A stretch of DNA of 64,000 bases. Origin: Siderastrea siderea (taxonomy: Eukaryota > Cnidaria > Anthozoa > Scleractinia > Rhizangiidae). The stretch covers positions 19,466,365 to 19,530,364 of the forward strand of contig OZ034971.1 of NCBI GenBank assembly GCA_964030785.1, written 5' to 3'. Made by a program: the position numbers and the translations under genes. Of this stretch, positions 1 through 11,547 are shown one piece after another. Numbering within the stretch: the stretch's first letter is position 1; each line of letters begins with the position of its first letter. Under the pieces are notes generated by a model that saw only the letters and a program-made list of their open reading frames with translations, was not told the origin of the DNA and did no database searches.

Positions 1-824
1 TTTTGTCGGGCAGCGGAAGAAACTTCACACAGCATAATATGAAATATAAGCTTAACGACCATCGTAGTTTCGGCTTGAAAATCAATGTACCAGTGGGCTT
101 TCTATGGTTTAGAAATTAGCTAAAATTTGCTTATCCGCTGAAGCGCTTGGAGCGGGGTAGTTAAAACAGCTAGAAAGATACAAAAGTTAAAAGCTTTTCC
201 CAAATAAACTACAGTTTTGGAAAGAGCAGGAATGGTGTTATGATTTGCTAAAAGTACATCGGTAAACATTACCGCGTTTAGCTGTACGAGCGAAAAGAAA
301 ATGCACCATTTTACCCTTTTTTTGATGGCGGCGGTAGGCCAAAATGGCGATTTTCAGACTTTCCTCGATTTTGAAAAAACTAAAGCGCTTTAGGAACTTT
401 TAATTGTATTTTCGAAAATAACTCACTAGAGGGTTTATTTAGGCAAAATATGAAGGAATTGAAAATTTCACAACTGGCGCCGGGTATTCGATATTTACAG
501 ACACTGGCTCTTAAGATGTGATACCTAAGTGTCACCATTCAAGCAAAAGCTAATGAGCAGTACTTTTCTGTAGCCTTAACGTTGCTGCTTTTAGTAATTC
601 TAATTTGTACGTATGCATGGACTAATGTCCTAAAGTTTACGTTCGACTGGGAAAACTATTGAGCACCGTTCTCCTGCAGTAGCTTAAAATTATGTCCTTC
701 AAAGTTGTTTTACCTTTTAACTTAATTTTAGTACTGTTACATTACTAAGATTATTACAACTTTTTTTTTATTCCTAAAATCTTTAAGGGTTAGCATTCAA
801 GTAAAAACTATGAGTTGGTAGATC
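1..824. other. No recognised feature
   Basis: AT-rich sequence without a gene I can support. A short hydrophobic plus-strand frame near 560-660 has no start, splice context or similarity that would support it. If gene 1 has a terminal membrane-anchor exon it could lie here or further left, but I did not find one. Confidence 0.4.
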
Positions 825-923
825 AACGTTATTTGTTTGTCTCACGATGAGTCACTTCGAGCAGTGGAAACGTCGCGATAAGCACCTCAAGGTGACTCCA
901 TCGTAAGACAAACAAACAACGTT
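825..923. repeat. Short foldback (MITE-like) element, 99 bp
   Basis: The two ends are near-perfect inverted copies of about 31 bases: the left begins AACGTTATTTGTTTGTCTCA and the right ends with its complement, with one or two mismatches. The arms meet around a core of about 35 bases. There is no coding capacity. I infer a miniature inverted-repeat element; no clear target duplication is visible. Confidence 0.65.
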
Positions 924-1074
924 CATTTGCCCATCATACACTCCACGATGAATAATAACCCCATTCCTGAAACTATGGGGTACTTTTAGGTGCTGATCAA
1001 CCTGGTTCGATGTTCAAGCAGGGCAAAGTTCTAAGAATTTTCCAGGTTTCTACGGCTTAGCTTCTTTATCGTAA

Positions 1075-3278
1075 GGGGCCGACCATTTAACTCTTGAGGG
1101 GGGGGGGGGGGGTGGATGATTTCGAAAAAAAATTTCCTGCAAGCCCTTGTCGGAAGAAAAACATTGCATGCAGCACAAATGAAATAGAAAAAAATTCTTG
1201 CACTGCTGCAAGCAAGAAAAGAAAATGTTGCAAAGCTATTTCATCATTCCAGGGAGACTTTACAAAATCCCAGCAAAACTGCAACCATTCTTCCCTTGCT
1301 CCCTTTAAACTCTGGAGTTGGTTATGCTTCAGAATGTGCAATGCATTCTTGGCTTTATAGGGTCCGACAATCTGTGAGCCAGCGAGCCACTCCAGTTAGC
1401 CTAAATCACACTCTGGTTTAGCCAAAACAACATTCCGGTTAGCCTACAGTTATTAGCTTTAATAGGTAGCTTGCGGTTAGCCCTATATAATGGGATATAA
1501 AGGGATTTCTGGCTTGCACGGTTCACAAGGCTCGCGAGTCATAGAGTCATGCAAGCCATTATGGTTAGCCTAAAATACACATTGGCTAGCCTAGTTAGCA
1601 CTGCAGTTAGCCTACAGTTCCTTTATAGGTAGCTTGCGGTTAGCCTTTTTATTGGGATTAGGGATTTCTGGCTCGCTGGCTCGTACTGTATCCAAACTCG
1701 TTAGCTTTATGATATCACAAGCAGTAATGGAGGTAAATTTTTCTATTTAAAGTATCAAGTTTTATTAGACAAAGAAAAATAATTTGTTCATTTTTAATCT
1801 TTTTAACTGAAGCATTTTCATGTAACATAACATTTATAACATATAACATTTTTGCCATTTTTGATTTTTGCGATGTTTTAGTAATGCACCTATCAATGTC
1901 TAGCCCCAATGGGGGGAGTGCAGGCATACCCAAGGGCTATAATGATTGACATTTTCAAATATTTTGGGTCACTAAAATTTTTAAATTCCCCACCCTCTGC
2001 CATTTGAAACCTTGGTTAAATCCTTAATTCTTGTTATGAAAAGTTCTATTCTATGATTCTTGTTGTCAACCGTAAATAACATGTATTTATATTTTTCTAT
2101 GTTTAAATATTTTTAAATAAGATATATCTTTATTATAATATATATTCAGTATAAAAAGAAACAGATCCAAACCTTTCTTGTTGTCAACTATAAATAAATA
2201 AATAAATAAGTAAACAGTAACATGTGTCACAGTGGGTATAAATACACAACGCATAACCTATGCCAAACAGAATGTTTTGTCATTCTCGCAAAGTACATGA
2301 GCTTGTATAAAGAGCAACTCACAAAGCCAATCCCGGCAACTGATGAGACCCATGTGGAGGGTCGAAACCATGGTCTTGCCTGTACATATTGGCATACACA
2401 ACCACGCAGTCGATAGACTTGCTAAGAACAGGGGGAAAGATATAAAGCTCCTAGACACGAAACTCTCAGTTTCAAGAGGAGCTTACTCACATATGTTTGA
2501 CTGAAGCAGAGTTCAGCCATCTATTACATGTTACATAGGTAGAAAGAAACTACAACTTCAGTTTCATGAAGGAAAGGGTCTATAGATCACACTCCGTGAT
2601 GTAAAACACAACATCCTGCGAGAGAATTATACAAATAAGCTGGGCCCAGCGTTACAAACATCAGCAGGAAATTAACTCATCACGTTACAGATAATATTTC
2701 AGATCCTTTATTGTCACAACTACAAACATGAGAGGCTGAAAAACAGTATCAAGTTCCTAAACGGGCCAGACTCAACGTACCTAGTATGCCGAAAGCGGCA
2801 TAGAAACCACATTTAGTCGCCTAACAAACGATCCGAGGTCAACTTTAACGGAGAATAACAAACAGTGCGCGCAATCCGCAAGAATCCAACGGTTATCAGA
2901 AAAAGATCGATATGACCTCGAGATAAAGTCTAAAAATGCGACGTTTAAGTTGAAATGGCTCAATTCAGTAACCATTTAAAAATCCTCCTTACTAAACCCA
3001 CTACAAACATACAAGAAGCAAAATTGGTCGAAAGACCGAGTCATGTAAGGCGAAGTGTACGAAAACGTGAAGTAGGAGTCGTGCAGGCCTCCCAACCCCA
3101 TTTTATAACTGTGAAAAAAAAATCCTGCAGAGAAATGAAGAGGAAAAAAAAATATTCTGCAGAGCATTTAGAAGGAAAAAAATATCCTGCCCACCAGGTT
3201 GCTAGAAAAAAAAAAGCTTGCTGACCAGAAATCATCCACCCCCCCCCCCCCTCCCTCAAGAGTTAAATGGTCGGCCCC
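1075..3278. mobile_element. PIF/Harbinger-like TIR element, non-autonomous, about 2.2 kb
   Basis: The ends are inverted copies starting GGGGCCGACCATTTAACTCT, running into a long G run (C run on the right) and then GGTGGATGATTTC. Both ends are directly flanked by TAA (1072-1074 and 3279-3281), the 3-bp duplication typical of PIF/Harbinger transposons. Similarity between the arms continues weakly for about 200 bases (A-rich, TCCTGCA-containing). No transposase frame is visible, so it is non-autonomous or holds unrelated filler, including the tandem duplication at 1381-1680. Superfamily is inferred from the target-site duplication and G-rich terminus. Confidence 0.6.
1381..1680 (+). repeat. Imperfect tandem duplication, about 120-140 bp unit
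   Basis: Two copies (about 1381-1520 and 1558-1680) share the motifs GTTAGCCTA, ATAGGTAGCTTGCGGTTAGCC and GGGATTTCTGGCT. It lies inside the TIR element and has no coding potential. Confidence 0.55.
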
Positions 3279-4128
3279 TAACAACAAATACAACAGCAAA
3301 CATGAAAATAACGAGAAGTCCGAAAAAAGACCGAAGATGAGTCCAAAATTCGCCTTGTTCTCTTCGTCTCCAGTCTGTTTCCCCATGATAGGCAGAGTGG
3401 CTTGTATTGTGGGCGTTTGGGTTGAGAGCCCGGCTCAATTATTTATTGATATTTTACTCACTAAAAATGGCTAAGAGCCTATATACAGTCCGTTGAAGTA
3501 GTATAATGGCAATGTTAGTCAAGGGAAAGAGGATATGTTACACCGATTCTTTTTGAAAACGGGATGAACTTGCATTAAGATTACGAAAATTTAAACATTA
3601 AGTTTGGTTTCTTTATGTTCTTTTCAGCGAACAGAAGTGTTCCAATCTGATAAACTTCTGGAAAGAACAACTAAAGGTCAATCAGATAAAAAGAGGTTAT
3701 TTGTTTGTTTGTTTGCTTATCTTGTCTTTTTTTCTGCTTCTTTTCGGCATTTCCTTTGTTAACAAACCCGCAGTTTTCTTTTTTTTATTCTGTAAGCCAA
3801 TTTTTATCAGATTTTCTTAACAAGATTTCTTATCTCACCACCTGTCGTTTCCAATAACTGCTAGTTTATCTATTAGACATTAACTGTGTGAATCGCCTGA
3901 TAGATATGGCTTCTAAGGCAAGCAATTTTTTGGATAAAATGCTTTTTATCAAGATTTCGTGCAAAAAAATAAATAAAATGAAATAAAATAAAATGCTAAT
4001 TAACAAAGGCAGCCAACAGTTTTATTCTATCATATCTTACATTTCTAGCATGAAAAATATGCAACGAAGTTTGGGTAAAGCCCATTTTTAGACCATTGTT
4101 ACACACAAGTCTCTTAAAAAATATATAC
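3279..4128. other. Gene-free stretch downstream of gene 1
   Basis: About 850 AT-rich bases between the TIR element and the last exon I can support for gene 1. The final exon and 3' UTR of gene 1 might be expected here, but no hydrophobic terminal exon like that of gene 2 is seen on the minus strand. Confidence 0.4.
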
Positions 4129-4185
4129 CTTTGGTTAGGCTTGCATTCTGAGTGCTCGGTATGGTACTTATGGTGGAGCTTCCAT
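4129..4185 (-). CDS. Gene 1 candidate exon: Ser/Thr-rich linker
   Basis: The acceptor TTCTTTCTAG is followed by 57 nt open in phase 1-1, then a GTATAT donor. It reads DGSSTISTIPSTQNASLTK, a short Ser/Thr-rich stalk like those placed before a GPI site. Length divisible by 3 and phase matching the preceding B exon support it. Gene 2 has no equivalent: there the last B exon joins the anchor exon directly. Without a visible next exon this remains tentative. Confidence 0.5.
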
Positions 4186-4946
4186 CTAGAAAGAACATGT
4201 AGTTTAAAATGACTTTTGAAACTCAGCTGGTTCGGAAATTTTAGTCTGTTGACAGAAATTAAATGTACGCATAAAAGTACAAAATACTCAACGCAGGCCG
4301 CGAGTTTGACAAAAAACGCAGACTAGCAGTTGGAATCGTGTGCTTGTCCTTTTTCAAAGCGGTTAGTTTAGAAATAGGTTTGTATCGGCAGAGAATATCT
4401 TATAATTACCATACACCACAAAAATCCAAGTAAAATAAATAACCACCATTCGACAACAAAACTGAAATTAGGAAATTTTCCATGATTTTATCGTTGATGT
4501 TCTTGGTAGGTGCATCTCCGTCAGAATTCAAATTGTAAATCTTCTCTTTGCCCATAATTTCTTTAACTCTCCCTTCCCTATCTTTTTTTTCCTTAAGAAA
4601 ATTCCCAAATTTTTTCCCTAGGCCCGAGCATTTATTGCTTCCTGGACTATGACTTTGTTGGAGCATTTGTGCACGGACTTACTCGGACTTACTCTTATTA
4701 CAAACCAGGAATTGACGGTAATTCACCCATGAAGTGAGACAGTCATTCAGGATCATTCAGGCAAGGCTTGAACTCTTGAGTGTTTTGTTTGTTTCCTTTG
4801 CCCGGATTACCATTTGCAAGAACAAATTGTTCGTAATCGTTTTTCAATTCAAATTCATTTGTGTGTGTCAGCTAATATGTAGCACATATTTTCATGGTAC
4901 TAAAGTATGGACCTTGCCTTCAAGGATAGTCATTTCTTTACGTTAC

Positions 4947-5069
4947 CTTTGGATGGGATCTGAGTGTTATAGTTGTCGTCAGTACAACACTCAATTTCAT
5001 ACTGCCACATCTTCCAACCTCCTTTACCTCTGAGATAACCACCAACAGCTGCACAAGCTGCTTTCTTAT
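4947..5069 (-). CDS. Gene 1, domain 4 exon B (cysteine-poor)
   Basis: A 123-nt exon, phase 1-1, beginning DKKAACAAVGG and containing EIECC, the LU-domain C-terminal signature. Two otherwise invariant cysteines are Tyr: the one before EIECC (QYEIECC) and the one in the final CN motif (NYNT). Donor AAAG/GTAACG. Together with its A exon this domain keeps fewer disulfide partners than the other copies, so it may fold poorly or differently. Confidence 0.65.
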
Positions 5070-5365
5070 CTAAATTTATCGGGTAAAACGATGGACGATA
5101 TGACTTTTTGAAGCATCAGTTTTGAAACCAACAAACAAGATGTGTCAGCATTTGGATTGAGCATATTAACGAGAACATTTGTAAAGAAGATAACATTTTG
5201 GACTCCAAAAGATGGGAATTGGGTGCATTAACGAGGAAAACGTGTTAACAGGGTTTTTAGATGAGAAAATCTCTGACCTTAACGGTATGGTCGCAAGTTG
5301 GGATTCCTCTGTTTTCCAGTGATCTTCCCACGCAGTTTTGCTCTCAAACAAAGACGTTTACTAAC

Positions 5366-5539
5366 CCGCACAATCAATGCACCCACGATAAAAGACACAA
5401 AAGCTGTACGATCTTCCCACAACAGAACCACAATGAGTTATCCCAAGTGAAGATCGATCTGAAGCACAAAACTGGGATCTAAGGCCGCCCAAACTATCTC
5501 TTCTATCGACACGACTAATACACTGTTTTGGACCAGAAA
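5366..5539 (-). CDS. Gene 1, domain 4 exon A (lost CxxC and third Cys)
   Basis: A 174-nt open exon with acceptor TATCTCACAG and donor GTTAGT. It reads SGPKQCISR at its start, where other copies have CxxC, and has no cysteine at the usual third position. It keeps SLGITHCGS and YRGCIDC near the end and gains one cysteine (SFC). The second and third cysteines are missing together; in canonical LU domains these two form the loop-I disulfide. It is shorter than the other A exons (195-198 nt). Confidence 0.65.
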
Positions 5540-7739
5540 CTGTGAGATAGAGAAATAAATAAAAGTTTTTTTGCAAGGTTTAATGTACAACCAAAGGGGA
5601 AGAGAACAGGAAATGCACTTTCTTTCTGGGTCCCACATATTTACCCTATAGAAAAGGGGAAGTGGGGCGGTATAGCAGGTCACACCTAGAAATGAATTCT
5701 ACAAATCTGATTTGATAGATACAGCTGTACTGGAATGCGTGCAGTCGCATTTTTTTGCTTCCCATGTTTTCTTTTTTTTGAAAGCTGGAAAGACTGTACG
5801 CCCGGCAGTCCGAAATGTTCAAAGAATCGCAAATATTCTATACAATCCCTACGTCTGCAATACAGACCCCTCTAATAATGCAGACATTTTAGTCTGTCCC
5901 TTTGGCGTCGTATAAAGGGAATTCTCGTCAGTTCATTGCCAGCGCCAAACAGTCACTTTATTTCTGTATAAGTGAGGACAAACTTGAACTGGATTGCACT
6001 TCAAAGGAGGGAAATTCGCTTTTGGAAGCTACTCCGGACCAGGCAAAAATTTGTCTAATACAACCGTAATCACAATTAGTAGCTGTTGTTATGTATTTCT
6101 GAGAGAAAAAAAAACCACAACAAAGCAAAACTCTGAAGGAAAAATTCAACATACTCCGATCGGACACATTATTTGAGTTTCCCACGCCGAAGTTCGTCTT
6201 AACCTGGTGCAGATCCAGTGCAAGCTTAGAAGCGGAGGACTTGGGGCATTTATTAGAACTTTAAACTTACAAGAACTCCTTCCACTTTGGAAATTTTTAC
6301 GCTCGACAAGGCAAACAGACTTCCATTACCGTTCAACTTATAACAAATAACAAAAACCACAATTGCACCTCAGCGAATCAATTAAGCTACAACAAAAAAG
6401 CGTGAGTGCTTCTTCACTTTGGGGATCGTTACGCTTAACGAGGCTGAAGGATTTTGGCATTTTATTACAACACGCGTTACATGTAAATCTACTTAAAATC
6501 CTCTGGCGATTCGAGTCATTTTGTCATTTCAGTGTTTCGTGCACAGGACAAGCCCTCAAGTGATAGCATGTTGCATAATTACAAGAAAATAACACAGTGG
6601 ACCTTGCGTGCGGCATTATTGCACCTCAGCTGAAAATCACAACAATCAAACACATTTAAAACCATACACTGCACTATCTCGCATCAAAGCTCTTTACAGA
6701 CGAGCTTCAGCAACTGATGAGGGATCCCTCGATAGGTTGGCGCATATAAGTTTGAAACAAAGTGGGTGCTTAACCTTTCTGATAAATCTTTATTCATCTT
6801 TCTCCCTTATCTTTCGCCGTCTCCCTAGTCAAATTACAAACTGACCGATCGCATAAAGGAAAACCATGACAGCGTTGCTCTAGATTTCTTCAAACAAAGC
6901 GCTACAATTAATTTTTACTCAAGAAGCAATCACAAGTAAACGCGAACGGGATTACCTTCTAACCAACGTAAATTAAATTGGCTTAAGGACACTACTCGAC
7001 CTCTGCACTCACTGTTACTGATTACTGACAGAAATGGGAAATCTGAAGGTAGAATTTAAACATAGTCCGATTGCAAGCTAATTTCATAAAAAAAAGCAGC
7101 GACCATAAACTCTTTCTATTAGAGTACCATAGCGTGCACGCAAACGTCTCTTATTTCCTTTGCACGCAGGCTAGAGTACCACCGCATGATCTCGAAGAAA
7201 ATAGATCGACACAGCTCGGACTGACGTGTTGTCATTTAATTACCCAATCACCATGCAGGGATTCGTTCAACTTGGCCTGAAGTCATAACTAGCTAATATC
7301 GTCACGCACGCTTTTATCAGCATGAACCAATCACCGTACAGCCCTTTATCACATCTTCCGATACCCACTTGCGCGCCTACTTTCCTGATACCACCGTACA
7401 GCTCCAGTAACGACAAATCGATATTTTTTCTGGTACATGAACTGTATATTCATACTGCAAGTACTTATAAGCGGGGACCTCAAGGATACTTCCTCGGGTT
7501 CCTTGGTCTCTGGGCCAAGACCCTTTTGTGGCAATTAAAATGCGCGGTGCATGGGCTCTTCGTTTTCATTTCTAAAAGCCAATGATGTTTCAAGAGCTCT
7601 CACTTCTTCGTGTTGCTTACACGTAGAGACGGAAACTCTAGGAAAGAGATTGGCATGTGAGGTGATAATGTTAAGTCTGAAACTTGAACTGAAAAGTCTT
7701 ACTCACACTCAGTCTATCAAATCTAAAGGTCCATATTAC
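5540..7739 (-). other. Gene 1 intron, about 2.2 kb
   Basis: Intron between domain 3 exon B and domain 4 exon A. I see no A- or B-type exon, no inverted-repeat element and no recognisable coding frame on either strand. Confidence 0.5.
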
Positions 7740-7898
7740 CTGATCGAGTAAACACCATAATTGATTTCGGTGATAGTGTCGGGACATGCGTGTTACAGTT
7801 GCTTCCAGTGCAGCACTCAATCTCACACTGCAGCAGGGTGACTTCACTGTTTTTTCCTTTCAAGTATCCACCAAGAGCAAAGCACGCCGTTTTTCTGT
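7740..7898 (-). CDS. Gene 1, domain 3 exon B (intact)
   Basis: A 159-nt exon, phase 1-1. It begins DRKTACFALGGYLKG, contains LQCEIECCTGSNCNTHVPTL and ends with a short linker including SIMVFTRS. All five expected cysteines are present. Acceptor CCAG and donor GTAATA. Its own A exon carries a stop, so it can be translated only if spliced to another A exon. Confidence 0.75.
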
Positions 7899-8235
7899 CT
7901 GGAAAAAAATAATGTAAAACAAAGCGGAAAACCACTAGAGTGCCACAAAGCGGCTATTTTGTTCCACCTAGTTCCAAACATATCACAAATGTATCGGTTC
8001 TAATTTAAGAACATGTTCAGCTTCTAAATAACCTATAAATTCATCAACACATAAATAAGAAACTAAAAACGTAAAAAAAACGACCAAAGAAACTAATTAA
8101 AGGCAAGAAACGAACAGGAATAAACGACAACAAAACAATAATGGCAATACTGGATATAAAAGACAAGGTACACAAAGGGTCAATGTTTCAAGCTATTCCA
8201 AGACTATTCCAGCTATAGTTTCATAACAACATTAC

Positions 8236-8418
8236 CGAAACAATCAATGCATCCACGATAAAATACATCCCGAACATTTCCAGACTAGTCCCAATATTTT
8301 CCAGCAGCGGAACCGTAATGAGAGAGGCCAAGTGATTTTGGGCCATATGATTCGAAACGCTGATTCTCTAAGCAACTCCCTGCATCACTTCCGAAACAGC
8401 CATAACATTTTGCTTGTC
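8236..8418 (-). pseudogene. Gene 1, domain 3 exon A with in-frame stop
   Basis: A 183-nt exon reading KCYGCFGSDAGSC, later SLGLSHYGSAAGKYWD, then TAG, and ending YRGCIDCFG. The canonical THCGS is HYGS, losing a cysteine, and the amber codon interrupts the frame before the last two cysteines. Splice sites still look usable (AAG acceptor, GTAATG donor). A dead exon if included. Confidence 0.75.
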
Positions 8419-8573
8419 CTTCCCAAAAAAAAAGAAGGAAGGAAAACAAGTGTCTTAGCTTAACTTAATTTATACACTTCCAAGAAGTTTTTATTTTTCT
8501 ATTTTGTATTTTTATTTCGTGGCACACCTGTAAACTAGCTTTTTAGCTAAGCGTGCCGACCACGTTAATAAAG

Positions 8574-8574
<1 letters not shown>

Positions 8575-8646
<72 letters not shown>
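8575..8646 (+). repeat. GATT tetranucleotide microsatellite
   Basis: About 17 nearly perfect GATT units in the intron between domain 2 exon B and domain 3 exon A of gene 1. Confidence 0.95.
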
Positions 8647-8647
<1 letters not shown>

Positions 8648-9255
8648 CAATAAATTCGAGCAAGAAAGGATGAAGGGGTTAGAGAGTTAATCTCCCATAT
8701 AGGCCCTATTCCCATATTTATCCCTCTAAAGTTATTTTTAGTAACACAATTCAAATGTCAAAACGTTATACCATTTGAGTAGATAAACATATTCCATTAA
8801 TTTTTTTTCAGTTTTGAGATCTGTGTAACGAGGTCACTCAGAAACCAACATAAGATATCCCATCATACTAAAAGCAAAATTTGGCGCCAACTTTGTGACG
8901 TCATTTTTCCGTCAAAAAATGTCAAAATTGGAAAAATTAAAATCACGAAATTTTACAGAATGACGAGTTCTATATTGTTGCGAAAATTCAGGGTAATTGC
9001 TTTAAAACTTAATAAGGTATTTGAAATTTAAATTTCTCATCATTTGTTCCTAAAAATAACGCGGATGAGGGAGTACCTGTCTTACCCTTTCATCCTCTCT
9101 TGATAAGTTCGAGCAAGTGCATTTGTGCTTAGCAAAATAAACATTGTTGCAATTCTTAGAACTTCTAATACTGTCATTCCTAGGACGTAGAAAGACGAAA
9201 ATCAGGTTTTATCCATATGTTGAATAAGAACGCTGGCTAACAAGCTGGGCTTTCA

Positions 9256-9440
9256 AGCAACTTACCCAGCAAGAAAATTCCATGTTGCAAGTTGAGCTGT
9301 TGAAGTATTCCTCGAACTCAATCTAAGAGTTGCTTTTGCCTATCGTGTCAAGCAACTTACCGAGCAAGAAAATTCCTTGTTGCAGCTGTTGAAGTATTCC
9401 TCGAAGTGAATCTAAGAGATGCTTTTGCCTATCGTGTCAA
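9256..9440 (+). repeat. Tandem duplication, about 92 bp unit
   Basis: Two adjacent copies share AGCAAGAAAATTCC, TTGAAGTATTCCTCGAA and TGCTTTTGCCTATCGTGTCA with few differences. Located in a gene 1 intron; non-coding. Confidence 0.7.
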
Positions 9441-9888
9441 TTAGCAAGCAACTCGATCGTACGCTTCTCTCTTGGTTTCTAGATTTCCTGCGTGCATCCA
9501 CAGTTAAGTGGACGTCACTGAGCATAAAACGGCTTTTAAATTTCTCACTAACAGCGACCGAGCTGGAGTTTCCTCTTTGTTAGAAGACAAATACCTTATC
9601 TACAACCATCAGCATTTATGTAACTCTTTCCAAAATGAAAGGAATTTTTCTATTAAACAAAAAAACACGCGATCTTAACAAACCGGTTTATTTTTCAAAG
9701 GGACATGATTGCTCCCCATTAAGCCAGCCACTCAGAATCTAATTCTCAATAGAACATAGTGAATAGCTATCGAGAGGAGTTGCAGAAATAAACGCAGAAG
9801 ATTAGACGAGCTCGAACTCTTCTATTTATGAATACTCTTCTTTTTTTAAATAACTTTCTCCATCCACACTGCAGTTGAGTCTTATTAC

Positions 9889-10001
9889 CTCTATCCATAT
9901 TGCAGAAGGTCCTATTGCAACACTCGATTTCACATTCTGTCACAGTTCCCATCCACTTGCTTTAAGATAGCCTCCGATTGCTCCACAAGCTGTAATTTTA
10001 T
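9889..10001 (-). pseudogene. Gene 1, domain 2 exon B, frameshifted
   Basis: Starts DKITACGAIGGYLKASGW in the expected phase, but the C-terminal half (VTECEIECCNRTFCNM) is in the next frame. Length is 113 nt, one short of a multiple of 3, so a single-base deletion lies near 9945-9960. Acceptor CCAG and donor GTAATA are intact. A mutation or an assembly error cannot be told apart here. Confidence 0.7.
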
Positions 10002-10640
10002 CTGGATAGATGAATAAAAAAGATTAGTCAAATTCCACGCTATTTTCAACTAAAAATCACTTCAGGAACTTACTTTCAAACCAGCTTGTATTTGAGGTCC
10101 GGCGTTATAGCTTGGTTAGCGGGTAAAATTTGGAGCACTGTTTTTATTTCAAATTTGGTATTCTGTGTGCGCTGGAGTTGTTATCTGGAAATAGCCCTTT
10201 TTTGCACAACACACCTTTCACATTTTTCTCCCTTGATTGGGAAAGGACAAGAACCTTGCCCAGTTTCCATGAGGTACTTGAAAAAATCCTTAAAAAATAA
10301 CCCTCGGGCGCACATGGGGGGAGGGGTAATGTGTGCCTCCCCCCTAGAAGTTTTTCTTCAATATTTTATCGAGAAGTTTTTTTTTTTAATCAACATCTGC
10401 TGTTTTCTGTAGCTGAACGCATATTCTTTAGATGTAAAAGTTTGGTAGGAATCGGTTCCTATGGTATCGAGAAATGACGTCAGAAGACGGCAACCATATT
10501 GGCTACCATGCTGGATGAAGTGACAGGTTCCCAGAAGTGCCATAAGTCATAAGGTCAAGTAATAAGTGCCGTAGACTTGAAATTGGAGCGAGAGTCTCTA
10601 CCTGTACGTTGCTTTTCTCTTTAAGTGAAAGTGTACTTAC

Positions 10641-10835
10641 CTGCACAGTTGATGCATCCTTTAAAAAATGCACTCTTGACGTAGGCAAATGTATCGTCCT
10701 GGCCTTTTACAACTGCCGTGCCACAGTGAGTCTTGCCAAGTGCATAATTAGAGGGGGTAGCGCAAGAATGGGTACTTTCACTGCAAGTAGCTGCATCGTG
10801 TTCAAGACATTCTCCACAAGCTTCTGGACCAGAGG
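10641..10835 (-). CDS. Gene 1, domain 2 exon A (intact)
   Basis: A 195-nt open exon with the full A-type pattern: SGPEACGEC, ATCSESTHSC, ALGKTHCGTAVV, FFKGCINCA. All seven A-exon cysteines are present. Acceptor TTTTTGACAG, donor GTAAGT. The best preserved A exon of gene 1. Confidence 0.8.
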
Positions 10836-11391
10836 CTGTCAAAAAGAAAAAAAAACAAAAAAAACAAACAATCAAAAAATGTTAGAAGATTAAATTTACC
10901 CTTTTTCTATGCCGATGTGTTAACCTAAGAGGGACGTTGGAAGAACACAAGGAATAACTTTTGAAAAAAAAACTTGTCAAGGAGACAGCGAATATATTCC
11001 AACACGATGATTGGTTGTCGTTTTCTCGTCACATCAATCACATGACGCGTAAATACCATTCACAGCTACCGGCTGAAAGTTGAATGAACACAATCTGTAC
11101 CAAAAAACACACACACCTAACAAAGCCAAGGGAAATTAAACCAAATAAAAGACCGGTGCCTTTTATTCAGAGGATGGAAATTGTAATTAAGAAACAAAAA
11201 CTGCGCATAGCATAGCTACCCAATTTATTGGTTGAGAAAGAGCAAACAATTTAACACGGGTTTGACCTATTAGTCCAAACTATTGTAAATAGGCATAATC
11301 GTGCTCTGTATTATACATTACCGCGCTCTACGTCGCGGTTACATGCCACTTCATAACAGTCGAATCATCATTAAAGTTTGACATTAATTAC

Positions 11392-11547
11392 CGTCTTTTG
11401 GAAACACAATAATTGCGTCTCGTGTCAGCTGCACATCCTGAGTGTTACAGTGGCTGCTGTTGCAACACTCGATCTCACATTGCAGCGCAAGCTCCGCTTT
11501 TGTCCATATTAGGTAGCCAGCAAGAGCAAAAACAAGCCGCTTTTTAT
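11392..11547 (-). CDS. Gene 1, domain 1 exon B with compensating indels
   Basis: A 156-nt open exon ending LQCEIECCNSSHCNT plus a linker to IIVFPKD, as in the intact copies. The start reads DKKRLVFALAG where others read DKKAACFALGG. One A is missing before GCGGCTTGT and one T is extra after it, so the frame is shifted for only a few codons and the first B-exon cysteine is lost. Acceptor CCAG, donor GTAATT. Confidence 0.75.

Noticed and set aside
560..661. Hydrophobic plus-strand stretch that looks like a membrane segment
   Set aside because: No start, splice site or partner; hydrophobic runs are common in AT-rich noise.
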